Positions 35,398-46,100 of a stretch of 62,211 nt of DNA are shown one piece after another. A program made the position numbers and the translations under genes. The stretch is from Sediminibacterium sp. (GTDB taxonomy: Bacteria > Bacteroidota > Bacteroidia > Chitinophagales > Chitinophagaceae). The notes beneath the pieces were generated by a model. That model saw only the letters and a list, made by a program, of their open reading frames with translations. It searched no databases and was not told the DNA's origin. The stretch's first letter is position 1. Every line of letters begins with the position of its first letter. Location: NCBI GenBank assembly GCA_007280515.1, contig QYPL01000017.1, positions 1-62,211 of the forward strand, in the 5' to 3' direction.

Positions 35398-37338
35398 ATG
35401 CCAAAATACGAGGATCTTCATTTTGTTGATACAAAACAAGCTGTTTGGAATTATTCTTTATTTACAGATGAAGACGTATATAATTTTCAACATGGCACGC
35501 ACTATTCATTGTATTTATTATTTGGTAATAAACAATTAGAACTTGCTAGTACTAAGGGAACTTATTTTGCTGTATGGGCGCCTAATGCAACAGCGGTTTT
35601 TGTAAAAGGAAATTTTAATGATTGGAATAATGAAACGCATTTATTAAAAGTAAGACAAGATAGTTCTGGTATTTGGGAAGGCTTTGTTCCAGGTATATAT
35701 CAAGGAGAAGTTTATAAATACCATATTCATGGCTATCAAGGAGTGAAATTAGACAAAGGCGACCCTTTTGCGAATTATTGGGAACTAAGACCTTTGACCG
35801 CTTCCATTACCTGGCAAACTAATTATAATTGGAAGGATGCAAAATGGATAGAACAAAGAAAAATTAAAAACAGAACCGACCAACCTTATTCGGTGTATGA
35901 AGTACATTTAGCTAGTTGGATGCGCCCCGATAAAAATGATGAAGATTCTTACAATTCCTATACCCAACTCATTCATTTATTAGTTCCTTATGTAAAAGAA
36001 ATGGGTTTTACCCATGTTGAATTCATGCCTGTGATGGAGCATCCTTTTGATGGTAGTTGGGGATATCAAGGGGTAGGATTTTTTGCACCCACTTCTCGTT
36101 TTGGAAATCCACAAGAATTTGCTGCCTTGGTAGAAGCCTTTCATGCAGCAGAAATAGGTGTTATCTTAGATTGGGTGCCTTCTCATTTCCCTTATGATGC
36201 TCATGGCTTATTTATGTTTGATGGCACCAATACCTATGAGTACGCCGATAGGCGAAAAGGCTATCACCCCGATTGGAACTCTTATATATTTAATTATAAA
36301 AGAGGGGAAGTAAAATCTTTTTTAATAAGTAGTGCGCGTTTTTGGTGTGATCAATTTCATATTGACGGATTGAGAGTAGACGCCGTAAGTTCTATGTTAA
36401 GATTAGATTATAGTAGGGAAGCGGGTGAATGGGAGCCTAATGAATTTGGGGGTAATGGAAATATTGAAGCCATTGCTTTTATAAAAGACCTAAATGAAAC
36501 CTTGTACCGAGACTTCCCTTATATACAAACCATTGCCGAAGAAGCCTCTGATTGGCCGGGTATAAGTAAACCTACTTTTATGGATGGTTTGGGTTTTGGT
36601 ATGAAGTGGATGATGGGCTGGATGCATGATACTTTGAATTATTTTAAATTAGACCCTTTGTATAGGTCAATGCAGCAGGATAAGTTTTCTTTTTCGATGA
36701 TGTATTTTTATGATGAGAGTTTTATGTTGCCTTTAAGCCACGACGAAGTGGTGCATGGTAAAAGCCCCATGATTTATAAAATGCCTGGAGATGACTGGCA
36801 GAAGTTTGCGAATTTAAGACTTTTGTTTACTTATATGTTTATGCATCCGGGTGCTAAGCTATTATTTATGGGCAATGAATTTGCTGCCACCAAGGAATGG
36901 AATTATACTACCGAACTGCAATGGGACTTATTAAAAATAGAATCTCATGCGGGTATGCGAACTACTGTGCAAGCCTTAAATGAAATGTATAAAACTCATC
37001 CTGCTTTATATGAATTACAATTCGACCCTACCGGTTTTGAATGGGTAGAGATTAATAAAAGAGAAGAGGCCGTGATTGCCTTTAAAAGAAAGGGCCTACA
37101 ACCTGAAAATGATGTTTTAGTAGTGATGAATATGACACCTGTTCCAAGGCATCAATTCCCCATTCATGTGCAAGGAAAAAAAGGTTGGTCAGAAATTTTC
37201 AACTCCGATGCTAAAAAATATGGGGGTGCTGGAGACCTAACCAATTCAAGCATAACCTCTCATGCTCAAGATGAAAAGGGAAACTGGAACCAGCTTTTGT
37301 TGAACTTACCTGCATTATCGGCAATAGTCTTAGCTTAA
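35398..37338 (+). CDS. glgB: 1,4-alpha-glucan branching enzyme
   Basis: GlgB forms alpha-1,6 branches in glycogen. The 646-residue protein has a CBM48 domain (about residues 50-140, GTYFAVWAPNATAVFVKGNF), then the GH13 barrel with VPSHFPYDAHGL, nucleophile Asp328 (DGLRVDAVSSML), acid/base Glu381 (IAEEAS) and PLSHDEVVHGK containing the third acidic residue. It lacks the extra N1 domain of E. coli GlgB and is thus the shorter form. It completes the glgA-glgC-glgB set; phosphorylase and debranching genes are not in the window. Confidence 0.96.
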   Translation: MPKYEDLHFVDTKQAVWNYSLFTDEDVYNFQHGTHYSLYLLFGNKQLELASTKGTYFAVWAPNATAVFVKGNFNDWNNETHLLKVRQDSSGIWEGFVPGIYQGEVYKYHIHGYQGVKLDKGDPFANYWELRPLTASITWQTNYNWKDAKWIEQRKIKNRTDQPYSVYEVHLASWMRPDKNDEDSYNSYTQLIHLLVPYVKEMGFTHVEFMPVMEHPFDGSWGYQGVGFFAPTSRFGNPQEFAALVEAFHAAEIGVILDWVPSHFPYDAHGLFMFDGTNTYEYADRRKGYHPDWNSYIFNYKRGEVKSFLISSARFWCDQFHIDGLRVDAVSSMLRLDYSREAGEWEPNEFGGNGNIEAIAFIKDLNETLYRDFPYIQTIAEEASDWPGISKPTFMDGLGFGMKWMMGWMHDTLNYFKLDPLYRSMQQDKFSFSMMYFYDESFMLPLSHDEVVHGKSPMIYKMPGDDWQKFANLRLLFTYMFMHPGAKLLFMGNEFAATKEWNYTTELQWDLLKIESHAGMRTTVQALNEMYKTHPALYELQFDPTGFEWVEINKREEAVIAFKRKGLQPENDVLVVMNMTPVPRHQFPIHVQGKKGWSEIFNSDAKKYGGAGDLTNSSITSHAQDEKGNWNQLLLNLPALSAIVLA

Positions 37339-37388
37339 TTTCTATTTCTTTATTGTATTTAATTCATTCATTTTCAATAGATTAATTA

Positions 37389-37413
37389 ATACTTAGTCAA
37401 TATTAATAAGTAT
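37389..37413. promoter_or_regulatory. Dyad (ATACTTA/TAAGTAT) upstream of the 37453 gene
   Basis: Arms 37389-37395 and 37407-37413 are perfect 7-bp inverted repeats with an 11-base spacer, the geometry of a dimeric operator. A second perfect 14-bp palindrome (TATTGTTAACAATA, 37458-37471) overlaps the first codons of the gene. Function is inferred from symmetry only. Confidence 0.3.
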
Positions 37414-37452
37414 ACAAACATTTTTTGTCAAGTTTTCCACAAGAAAGCAAAT

Positions 37453-37845
37453 ATGACTATTGTTAACAATAAGGAAACAAAACGTAGTGAACTTTACAGT
37501 ATAATTCAAAACCTAAAAAAAACAAAATGTATGAAAGCTACTAACAAAGCAATGTTGTATGAAGCCGTTTCGGAATTTATACAGTTGCACGCCTTCGATC
37601 ATTTATTGGACAATGAATTAGCACAGTTGAAAAGATTATTAAATGCATACACAGTTGCTGAAGAGGGAACTGAAATGCATGAAATTAGCAACAAATTAAT
37701 TCCTTTGTTAAGCAAAGCGAATTTCTTTGTAGAGTCTATTTCACCTGCTGCCATTCAATTATGGTTTTATGCTTTATCCTACAATGAAATACCTATTGGT
37801 GGTATGATGCAGGATTTTAGCAGTACCAATGAATTAGTGAGCTAG
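37453..37845 (+). CDS. Hypothetical 130-residue helical protein
   Basis: I do not recognise a family. The protein is predicted largely alpha-helical and soluble, with a basic N-terminus (KKTKCMKATNKAMLYEAVSE), Leu-rich helices (HLLDNELAQLKRLLNAY) and a hydrophobic C-terminal part (SPAAIQLWFYALSYNEIPIGGMM). There is no signal peptide. It lies 114 bases after glgB with its own upstream dyads and a terminator behind it, so it may be transcribed separately. A link to glycogen metabolism rests on position only. Confidence 0.65.
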   Translation: MTIVNNKETKRSELYSIIQNLKKTKCMKATNKAMLYEAVSEFIQLHAFDHLLDNELAQLKRLLNAYTVAEEGTEMHEISNKLIPLLSKANFFVESISPAAIQLWFYALSYNEIPIGGMMQDFSSTNELVS

Positions 37846-37846
37846 A

Positions 37847-37914
37847 TTTAATAAAGTTTTTACTTTATTAAATAACGATATTAAAAAAGGCCTCCTTTTT
37901 AAGGGAGGCCTTTT
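37847..37914 (+). terminator. Tandem hairpins ending the glycogen cluster
   Basis: An AT-rich 11-bp stem (TTTAATAAAGT/ACTTTATTAAA, 37847-37872) begins just after the stop codon at 37843-37845. A GC-rich terminator follows: AAAAGGCCTCC (37885-37895) pairs with GGAGGCCTTTT (37904-37914), ending in T residues. The second is a convincing intrinsic terminator and could work in both directions. Confidence 0.85.
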
Positions 37915-37997
37915 CTGTTCATATGCTGATTAAAGAGTTAAGAACTAATACTGTTAACCCTCATAATTTTGGTACTACTTTTTTTAAATAAAGTATA

Positions 37998-38906
37998 TTA
38001 GAACAATCCCTTGGTTAATTTAGTTTTACCTTCTCCAATTTTGAAACCGTTATGGTAAATTTCTACTAAATATTCTCCTTCTGCAAAGGTTACATTTTTG
38101 ATATCATAGCTTACAGGCAATTCCTTATTTTGTTCGTATTGAACTGATAACTTGTTAGAATAGGCTTTAGCGCCATCTTCTCTTGTATTTATTTTCCCAG
38201 TTTCGTTAAAGGCTTTACCGTCTGGAGCAGTAATACACACATATAATTCTTGTGATCCTGTTGGCGTGATTTTGTTTCTATCAATTTGGAATGACAAACG
38301 AATGGTATTAGCTCTTCTTGTATTACTTGTTTTTTTCTCCGTACCGTCTTCTTTAATTCTTAAAGCTTGAATGCTAAAAGTAGAAGCGTGTAAAGTAGAG
38401 CCAATATCTTGTAATCTTTCTTTCTCTTTTTGAGTAGCTGTTAAATTCGTATTTAAGGTTGTATTCGTTGTGTTTAGCACTTCGTTTTTAGCAGTTAAAT
38501 CTTTGTTTTCAGCTTGTGCTTTTGTAAGGTCTGCAAATAGGTTAGTTACCTTGCCATTTAAATCGGCTATTAAAGTTTTTGCTTCTGCTAATTCTACATC
38601 TGTTGCATTTTGCTTACGTAAAATAGTACTGATATTAGATTTCAATTTTTGAATTTGATTAGACTTGTCTAATAAATCACCTTGAAGGCTAGTATTTTGG
38701 TTGGTTAAAGAATCTGCTTTTGCAGATACTTCTATAAATTCAGCTTGAATTTTTGCTTTAGCACTATCAATAACAGCTATTTTGTTATCATAGCCAGTAA
38801 TAATGTCCACTTTAGAACTATTGAAATATATCCAAGAGCCAATGATGACTAAAATTAAAATACCAATGGTTATTTTACTGCTCATGCTAGAAGATTCGTT
38901 ACTCAT
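37998..38906 (-). CDS. Membrane-anchored coiled-coil protein
   Basis: The 302-residue protein has a short cytosolic tail, one membrane helix (about residues 11-28, ITIGILILVIIGSWIYF), a long coiled coil (about residues 40-170, rich in Ala, Asn, Leu, Lys heptads) and a C-terminal beta-rich domain (about 175-300) with SFQIDRNKITPTGSQELYVC and FAEGEYLVEIYHNGFKIGEG. Similar proteins are common but unnamed in Bacteroidota. The C-terminal domain probably lies in the periplasm. Role unknown. An alternative start is Met8 (38885). Confidence 0.8.
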   Translation of the reverse strand: MSNESSSMSSKITIGILILVIIGSWIYFNSSKVDIITGYDNKIAVIDSAKAKIQAEFIEVSAKADSLTNQNTSLQGDLLDKSNQIQKLKSNISTILRKQNATDVELAEAKTLIADLNGKVTNLFADLTKAQAENKDLTAKNEVLNTTNTTLNTNLTATQKEKERLQDIGSTLHASTFSIQALRIKEDGTEKKTSNTRRANTIRLSFQIDRNKITPTGSQELYVCITAPDGKAFNETGKINTREDGAKAYSNKLSVQYEQNKELPVSYDIKNVTFAEGEYLVEIYHNGFKIGEGKTKLTKGLF

Positions 38907-39063
38907 AAAATTTTTTTAGTTTAATGCACAAAGATACAAAAAATGGAACATATTACAAATAATTATAGACTACCTTACTTGAGATCCATTAGGGGGTTGA
39001 TTTTGAAGCATTTATTTTTAAAAATTTTTACGATTCAAGTATGACTTATCTTTATATTTGAAT

Positions 39064-40083
39064 ATGCCAACTTCTAAAATTATAGCTAACTGGAAAAAGA
39101 ATGTTTTTGATGCCATTTATTGGCTAGAAGGGGAGGAGGCCTATTACATAGATAAAGTAGTAGACTATGCAGAAAAGCAACTACTTCCTGAAGCAGAAAG
39201 GGCTTTTAACCTTACAATTTTTTATGGGAAGGATGCAGAATGGACAGATATCATGAATGCATGTAAGCGTTATCCTGTTTTTGCAGAACGTCAGGTGGTC
39301 ATTATTAAGGAAGCTCAATTAATGAGTCAAATTGAAAAATTAGAATCCTATGTAGAAAATCCATTGTCTTCTACTATTTTAATTGTGGCGTATAAGGATA
39401 AAAACATTGATGGTCGTAAAACTTTTGGTAAGCTATTAAAATCTAAAACTACTTTTATAGCTACTAAAAAAATGTATGATAGTAAGCTGCCTGAATGGGT
39501 CAGTGAATGGGTAGCAGAGAGAGGTTTTCAAATTGCGCCCAAGGCCGTACAAATTTTAGTAGATCATATTGGTAATGATTTAAGTAGAATTCAAAATGAG
39601 TTAGAAAAGCTTATTGTGAATTTAGGCGATCGTAAGAAAATGACCGAAGATGATATTGAAAAGTATATTGGCATTAGTAAAGAATATAATGCCTTTGAAT
39701 TTCAAGAAGCAGTGGGGCAAAAAAACTTCGCCAAAGCCATTCGAATGATTCAATACTTTGAATCCAATAATAAAGCGGCCCCTATACAATTAATATTACC
39801 TACTTTATATGCTTTTTTTAGTAAGATTTATGCTATCTATGGATTAAATACGAGTGATGAAAAAAGAATTATGAGCGAAGTGGGCGTTTCTTTTTTTGCT
39901 GTTAAAATTTATTTAGCTGCTTTAAGGCAATACTCTTATTCAAAAGTGGAAAATATACTTTTATTAATACACGAGTATAATTTAAGGGTAGTGGGCATCA
40001 ATGATGCAGATAATACAGACGCCGATTTATTAAAAGAGTTGGTCGTTAAAATTATGGATGTTCCTGAAAAGCAGTCAGCCTAA
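39064..40083 (+). CDS. holA: DNA polymerase III subunit delta
   Basis: The delta subunit opens the beta sliding clamp as part of the clamp-loader complex. The 339-residue protein shows the HolA pattern: YWLEGEEAYYIDKVVDYAE, NLTIFYGKDAEW, RYPVFAERQVVIIKEAQ and LIVAYKDKNIDGRKTFGKLL in domain I, and ELEKLIVNLGDRKKMTEDDIEKYIG in the AAA+ lid region. I chose ATG 39064; the frame reaches back to a TTG at 39058, but that sits inside a promoter-like TATATTTG. Convergent with ribF. Confidence 0.93.
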   Translation: MPTSKIIANWKKNVFDAIYWLEGEEAYYIDKVVDYAEKQLLPEAERAFNLTIFYGKDAEWTDIMNACKRYPVFAERQVVIIKEAQLMSQIEKLESYVENPLSSTILIVAYKDKNIDGRKTFGKLLKSKTTFIATKKMYDSKLPEWVSEWVAERGFQIAPKAVQILVDHIGNDLSRIQNELEKLIVNLGDRKKMTEDDIEKYIGISKEYNAFEFQEAVGQKNFAKAIRMIQYFESNNKAAPIQLILPTLYAFFSKIYAIYGLNTSDEKRIMSEVGVSFFAVKIYLAALRQYSYSKVENILLLIHEYNLRVVGINDADNTDADLLKELVVKIMDVPEKQSA

Positions 40084-40091
40084 GGCTTTTA

Positions 40092-40109
40092 ATACAAGTG
40101 TACTTGTAT
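40092..40109. terminator. Small hairpin between convergent holA and ribF
   Basis: ATACAAGT/ACTTGTAT forms an 8-bp stem with a 2-base loop (or 7 bp with 4 bases), followed by GTTTATT. It is the only dyad in the 43-base gap and may terminate both genes weakly. Confidence 0.35.
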
Positions 40110-40126
40110 GTTTATTAATCCAAGTA

Positions 40127-41071
40127 TTACTGATATTTCTTTAAAATAGCCGCTGTGGTTATTTTGTCTTTGGCGAGTTGTGCTTTTAAGGCCTCTAGTC
40201 CATCAAACTTCACTTCACCTCTAATATATTCGTATACCATTACTGTTAAATTTTGCTCATAAATATCTTGGTCAAAATCTAAAATATGTACTTCAATTAC
40301 TTTTTTTTGTCCATCCACAGTGGGTCTAATACCAATATTCATCATACCATTATAAATAATATTACCTAGGCAATTGCCTTTTACTTTAACGGCATACACA
40401 CCATTAGAAGGAATTATTTTTTCTTCATCATTGATATGCAAATTCGCAGTGGGGAACCCAATAGTACGGCCTAATTGACTACCTCTTACTACAAATCCAT
40501 CAAATAAATATGGATAACCTAAAAGCGCATTGGCTTTTTCAATTTGATGCTCTAGTATATAGTTTCTAATTTGGGTAGAACTTACAATTTCTTCCCCTAT
40601 AATTTTTTCATGAATCTGCTCTACTTTAAAACCAAGTTCGTTGCCAAATTTTTGGAGGAGCTCGTAATTTCCATTGCGGCCATTGCCAAATCGGTGGTCA
40701 TAGCCCACCAAAATAGTATGCGGGTGGAAATGGTCAAATAAAAAGGCTCTAATATATTCATCGGCGCTTAAATTAGAAAAAGCGTAATTAAAATTGACCA
40801 CTACCAAATGGTCAATGCCGCTTTGCGTTAACAATTCAATTCTTTCTTCTAGGCTAGTAAGTTGTTTAATTTCTCCAGGGATAGAGGAGATTACTTTTCT
40901 TGGATGTGGATGGAAAGTAATAATAACTGTTTCCCCGCCAATTTCATGGGCTATTTGCTTCATTCTGCTTACAATCTCTTGATGGCCTATATGCACTCCA
41001 TCAAAGGCCCCCGTAGTAATAATGGCATGTTGGAAAGCGGGTAATTGTTTTAAATCGTAGTGAACTATCAT
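40127..41071 (-). CDS. ribF: Bifunctional riboflavin kinase/FAD synthetase
   Basis: RibF phosphorylates riboflavin to FMN and adenylates FMN to FAD. The N-terminal nucleotidyltransferase half has TTGAFDGVHIGHQEIV and VGYDHRFGNGRNG with STQIRNYI; the C-terminal kinase half has FVVRGSQLGRTIGFPTANL and NIGIRPTV, then EVHILDFDQDIYEQ. The 314-residue length matches the bifunctional enzyme. It diverges from purM with only 68 bases between start codons. Confidence 0.96.
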   Translation of the reverse strand: MIVHYDLKQLPAFQHAIITTGAFDGVHIGHQEIVSRMKQIAHEIGGETVIITFHPHPRKVISSIPGEIKQLTSLEERIELLTQSGIDHLVVVNFNYAFSNLSADEYIRAFLFDHFHPHTILVGYDHRFGNGRNGNYELLQKFGNELGFKVEQIHEKIIGEEIVSSTQIRNYILEHQIEKANALLGYPYLFDGFVVRGSQLGRTIGFPTANLHINDEEKIIPSNGVYAVKVKGNCLGNIIYNGMMNIGIRPTVDGQKKVIEVHILDFDQDIYEQNLTVMVYEYIRGEVKFDGLEALKAQLAKDKITTAAILKKYQ

Positions 41072-41139
41072 CTTGCTTGTCTAAATATGGCACAAATGTA
41101 AAACAATTGTACCTTTATGCCATAAACCAATTTAGATTC

Positions 41140-42318
41140 ATGTCATTGTATGCCCAACGCGGAGTCTCCGCTCAAAAAGAAGAAGTCCATGCGGCTATTA
41201 AAGACCTTGACCAAGGCTTATATCCCAATGCTTTTTGTAAGTTATATGCCGATTATTTAGGGGGTCAATCTGACTATATTAATATTATGCATGCCGATGG
41301 GGCAGGAACTAAAAGTATACTAGCCTATCTCTATTGGAAAGAAACAGGAGATGCCAGTGTTTGGAGAGGCATTGCACAAGATGCCATTGCCATGAATTTA
41401 GACGATTTATTATGTGTAGGTATTTATGATCAAATTTTATTCTCGTCTACCATTGATCGCAATAAATTAGTCATTACAGGAGAGGTACTAAGCGAGGTTA
41501 TTAATGGTACACAGGATTTTTTTAATACCCTGAAAAAATTCGGCATTCAAATTGAATTTTTAGGTGGAGAAACAGCTGATGTAGGTGATGTAGTGAGAAC
41601 CATTGCCGTAAATGGAACCATGACAGCAAGATGGCCTAAAGCAAAACTCATTACCAATGATCATATAGCCCCAGGGCAGGTTATTGTTGGGTTTTCCAGC
41701 TATGGTCAAGCAAGTTATGAAACTGCTTACAATAGTGGACTAGGTAGTAATGGACTTACCAGTGCAAGACATGATGTCTTAGAACATAGTTATGCAAAAA
41801 AATATCCTGAAACTTTTGAACCAAGTTTAAATGAGCAGGTGGTTTATATTGGAAAAAATAAAATGACCGACACAATTGCTATACCTGGCTTTGGTAATAT
41901 TAGTATTGGTAAATTATTATTAAGCCCTACGCGTACTTATGCCCCACTCGTGAAAGCCATTTTAGATAAGCATTTTGAAATAGTGAAAGGTATGATACAT
42001 TGTAGTGGTGGGGGACAAACAAAATGTATGAAGTATTTACCTGGCCCTATGCGTATTGTGAAAGATAATTTTTTAAAAGTACCGCCTATATTTAATTTAA
42101 TTCAAGAAAATTCTGGAGCGAACGCTAAAGAAATGTATCAGGTATTTAATATGGGCCATCGTTTAGAAATTTTTACCGATGAAAAATCGGCATTGGATTT
42201 AATTGAGTTGGCAAAGACCTTTGCTATTGAAGCACAAATTATTGGAAGGGTCGAAGCTTCTACTCAAAAAGAATTAATTTTAAAAGGAAGTTTTGGAACA
42301 GAAAGTTTTAGCTATTAA
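41140..42318 (+). CDS. purM: Phosphoribosylformylglycinamidine cyclo-ligase (AIR synthase)
   Basis: PurM closes the imidazole ring in step five of purine synthesis. The protein shows ADGAGTKSILAYLYW, DAIAMNLDDLLCVG, LGGETADVGDVVRT and GFSSYGQASYETAYNSGLG, followed by a C-terminal domain with HCSGGGQTKCMKYL. At 392 residues it is the long Bacteroidota form (E. coli: 345). I placed the start at ATG 41140 (MSLYAQRGVSAQ); the frame continues back to a TTG at 41077, but that segment crosses the ribF/purM promoter area and has no family resemblance. Confidence 0.93.
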   Translation: MSLYAQRGVSAQKEEVHAAIKDLDQGLYPNAFCKLYADYLGGQSDYINIMHADGAGTKSILAYLYWKETGDASVWRGIAQDAIAMNLDDLLCVGIYDQILFSSTIDRNKLVITGEVLSEVINGTQDFFNTLKKFGIQIEFLGGETADVGDVVRTIAVNGTMTARWPKAKLITNDHIAPGQVIVGFSSYGQASYETAYNSGLGSNGLTSARHDVLEHSYAKKYPETFEPSLNEQVVYIGKNKMTDTIAIPGFGNISIGKLLLSPTRTYAPLVKAILDKHFEIVKGMIHCSGGGQTKCMKYLPGPMRIVKDNFLKVPPIFNLIQENSGANAKEMYQVFNMGHRLEIFTDEKSALDLIELAKTFAIEAQIIGRVEASTQKELILKGSFGTESFSY

Positions 42319-42340
42319 TTTTACACTAACAAAATAAGAT

Positions 42341-43015
42341 ATGAGCGAAATAGTAGTGCAATTAGAAAAGGTGAATATTTATCAAAGTGGTAATCTCATT
42401 TTGCAAGATGTAAATTTTACTGTTCAAAAAGGAGAGTTTGTGTATTTAGTAGGTAAGACGGGTACGGGAAAAAGTAGTTTATTGAAATCATTGTATGGAG
42501 AAGTAAATATTACTGAAGGAAAAGGTTTGGTGGTAGGATATGATTTAAATGAAATGGATTGGAAGAAACTTCCTTTTTTAAGAAGGAATTTAGGGATTGT
42601 TTTTCAGGACTTTCAATTATTAACCGATAGAAATGTGCATGAAAATTTACGTTTTGTGCTAAAAGCTACAGGCTGGGAAGATGAGCGTTTAGTAGAACAA
42701 AAAATAGAAGATGTACTGGCTAAAGTGGGGCTTCAAAATAAAGGCTTTAAAATGACCTATGAGATGAGTGGGGGCGAGCAACAAAGAGTGGACATTGCAA
42801 GGGCCTTGTTAAACTCACCAAAATTGATATTAGCAGACGAACCAACAGGTAGCCTAGACCCCGAAACCAGCGACGAAATCATGCAATTATTATTTCAAAT
42901 AGCCAAGGATGACGGAACAGCTATAGTAATGGCAACACACGACTTTATGGTCGTTAATAAATTTCCTGCTAGAACCTTAACTACCCTTGGAGGTAGGCTC
43001 ATTGCACAGGCTTAA
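42341..43015 (+). CDS. ftsE: ABC transporter ATP-binding protein, FtsE-like
   Basis: The 224-residue ATPase has Walker [10 protein letters not shown] (from residue 38), the signature [16 protein letters not shown] and Walker [19 protein letters not shown]. Length, [15 protein letters not shown] and the ending [20 protein letters not shown] match FtsE, which with FtsX couples ATP hydrolysis to cell-wall hydrolysis at the division site. No ftsX is adjacent, so a LolD-like or other short ABC role is not fully excluded. It follows purM by 22 bases. Confidence 0.85.
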   Translation: MSEIVVQLEKVNIYQSGNLILQDVNFTVQKGEFVYLVGKTGTGKSSLLKSLYGEVNITEGKGLVVGYDLNEMDWKKLPFLRRNLGIVFQDFQLLTDRNVHENLRFVLKATGWEDERLVEQKIEDVLAKVGLQNKGFKMTYEMSGGEQQRVDIARALLNSPKLILADEPTGSLDPETSDEIMQLLFQIAKDDGTAIVMATHDFMVVNKFPARTLTTLGGRLIAQA

Positions 43016-43108
43016 TTTTTCTCCACTAATTGTACACAAAACAACATTTAGGCCTTGATTTCTTGGGTCTTTTTCTTATGTTCGCAGACATAAAATAGAA
43101 GATAACAA

Positions 43109-46100
43109 GTGAGACTAAAGTCATTAGAAATCAAAGGGTTCAAGAGCTTTGCTGACAAAACAATTGTAAGTTTTGATGAGGGAATTACGGGTATTATCGG
43201 ACCAAATGGTTGTGGTAAAAGTAATATCATTGATAGCATAAGATGGGTAATTGGAGAACAAAAAATTTCAGCTTTAAGAAGCGAAAATCTCGATTCTTTA
43301 GTTTTTAACGGAAGCAAAACCCGTTCGGCAAGTAGCATGGCCGAAGTGAGCCTCACTTTTGAGAATACAAAAAACTTATTACCTACCGAGTTTAGCACTA
43401 TAACAGTAACGCGTCGTTTTTATAAAAACGGGGAGAGTGAATACCGTTTAAATGATGTGGCTTGTCGTTTGAAAGACATCCATAATTTATTCTTAGATAC
43501 AGGCGTGAGTACCGATAGTTATGCTATTATCGAATTAGCCATGGTAGATGATATTATTAAAGATAAAGATAATAGTCGTCGTAGAATGTTAGAACAAGCG
43601 GCCGGAATCACCATTTACAAAACAAGAAAGAAAGAAGCGAAGAATAAATTAGATGCGACTGAACAAGATTTAGCGCGTATTGAAGATTTATTATTTGAAA
43701 TTAATAATCAACTAAAAACATTAGAGAACCAAGCTAAAAAAGCAGAAAAGTATTTTGAAATCAAAAAAGATTACAAAGACACTGCCATCGAACTAGCGAA
43801 GGCTTCTTTAGAAGGTTTTAATATTAGCTACAAGGATCTAAACGATCAACAAGAAGCAGAAACGGATAAGAAATTTCAATTAGAAGCTGCTATTGCATTG
43901 GAAGAGGCTGCTTTAGAGGTTGAGCGTGTGGTATTTATAGAAAAAGAAAAGGGCTTGCAGGCTATTCAGCATCAATACAACGATAGTTTATCTACACTTA
44001 GAACCAAAGAGAACGATAAAAACTTAGCTGCTCAACGCTTAGATTACCTAAATGATAAAGAAGCTTCTTTACAAGAGTTTCTATTAAAAGCGGAAGGTCA
44101 ATTAAAGACCATTGGTGATTCTATCGAGTACACCAAACTACAAGTAATAGAGGAAGAAAAAATATACCAAGATTTTAAAAATAGAGTTGATCAATCTCAA
44201 ACAGCTTTAACTGAAAAAAGAGATTCATTCGATAGCCAAAGAGCTACTTTAGATAATCTGCGTCAGTCTTATCAACAAATTCAAAGAAATCAATTTGATG
44301 CAGAGAAAAAAGTAGCAGTTTCTGACACTTCCATTCAAAACGTTCAAAGATCTCATCAGCAATTAGAAGAGGAACAAAATCATAGAGTAGGCCAAATAGC
44401 GGATATTACTTCTCAATTAGCTACTAAAGAAGCCGATTTAGAATTGAATAAAACACATTTAGCTGCTTTACAAACACAGCATGATAATGCAAGAGCAAGT
44501 ATTTTTGAAACGCAGGAGCAATTAGAAATCCTAAGATCTGAACTAGCAGAACAAACTAGAAAATTAGATGCCAAGAAAAACGAATACGATTTATTAAAGA
44601 GCTTAGTAGATTCTATGGAAGGTTATCCGGAGAGTGTTAAGTTCTTACATAAGAATACAGGCTGGAATCATCAAGCACCTATTTTATCAGATATCTTATA
44701 TGTACAAGAAGCCTACCGTGCAGCGGTGGAGAATGTACTTGAGCCTTATTTAAACTATTATGTAGTCAATGATTTAAAAGAGGGTATGCAAGCCGTGCAA
44801 TTATTGGATGACAATAAAAAAGGCAAGGCCAACTTCTTCTTATTAGATCAATTAAACGGTGCTTCCGCCAATGCGGCACCTGCTAACACTATTGCAGCTT
44901 TATCCGTTATAGAAATAGATAGTAAGTATAGCGCTTTGGCAAATCATTTATTAGGCAATGTTTTTATTGCTGAAAATGAACAAGCCTTATCGGGCGATTA
45001 TGCAGGTATTATCTTGGAAAAAACGGGTAAGTATGTAAGAGGTAAGTATACATTAACTGGTGGTAGCGTTGGTTTATTTGAAGGAAAGAAAATTGGACGT
45101 GCAAAGAATTTAGAAAAACTATTAGAAGATATTCAAGCGCAAGAAAAAGTAGTAAATGATTTAAAAGCCACTATTCAAACTCAACATAATTCTGTATTGC
45201 AGTTTAATGAGCTTTTAAAAGAAAACGAAATACGTGCGACAGAGCAGGCCGTGAACACATTAATTAATGAGGTTTTTGCCAATAAGAATAGAGTAGAGAA
45301 TTTACAACTAGCACAGTCTGCTGCTATTGTTAAGTTAAAGGAATATGAAGATAAGATTACGGAAGAACATACTGCTATTGCGGATACAAGAATTGCTTTA
45401 GAGGCATTGAATCTTTCTTTACAACAAAATCAATCTAATTTAAATGATATTGAATTAGCTTACCAAGCAGCAGAGCAGGCTTATCATTTAGCTTCTGGTG
45501 AGTTTAATGAAATGAACTTACAATTAACTAAACAGTATAGCAAAATTGAAGCCTTGCAACAAGAAGTGGTGTTCAAGGAAAATCAATTAAACGATTTACA
45601 TGCTCAAATACAAACCAATAGTGTTCAATTAACGGAAGCGAGTGCTGCTATAGTGGAAAGTCGTGCCGAATTAGCGCAATTGGAAGAAGACTTAGTTAAA
45701 CTATTAAAGACTAAGGAAGAGGAAGAGTCCGTATTAAATGAAGCAGATCAGGCCTATTATAATTTAAGAAATAATTTACAAGAAAAAGAGAGTGCCTTAA
45801 GAATGCAGATTAAGTCTAAAGAATTAATTGATCAATTAATCAATGAAATTAAAGACCAACTGAATAATTTAAAATTACAGTTGTCTGGCATGAAAGAAAG
45901 ATTAAACGTTGAGTTTAAAGTTGAATTAGAAGAAATCTTGGACGAAGCTAGAACTACTGAAATCTCCTTAGAGGAATTACAAGCTAGCGCCGATAGAATG
46001 AAGAAGCGTTTGGAGAATATGGGTGAAGTGAATCCAACAGCCATTGAAGCCTATACTGAAATTAAAAAGCGTTACGATTTCATCTTAGAGCAAAAAAATG

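Noticed and set aside
43048..43398. Minus-strand reading frame of 116 codons at the start of smc
   Set aside because: It is antisense to the conserved SMC ATPase head and its translation resembles no protein; it is a shadow frame.
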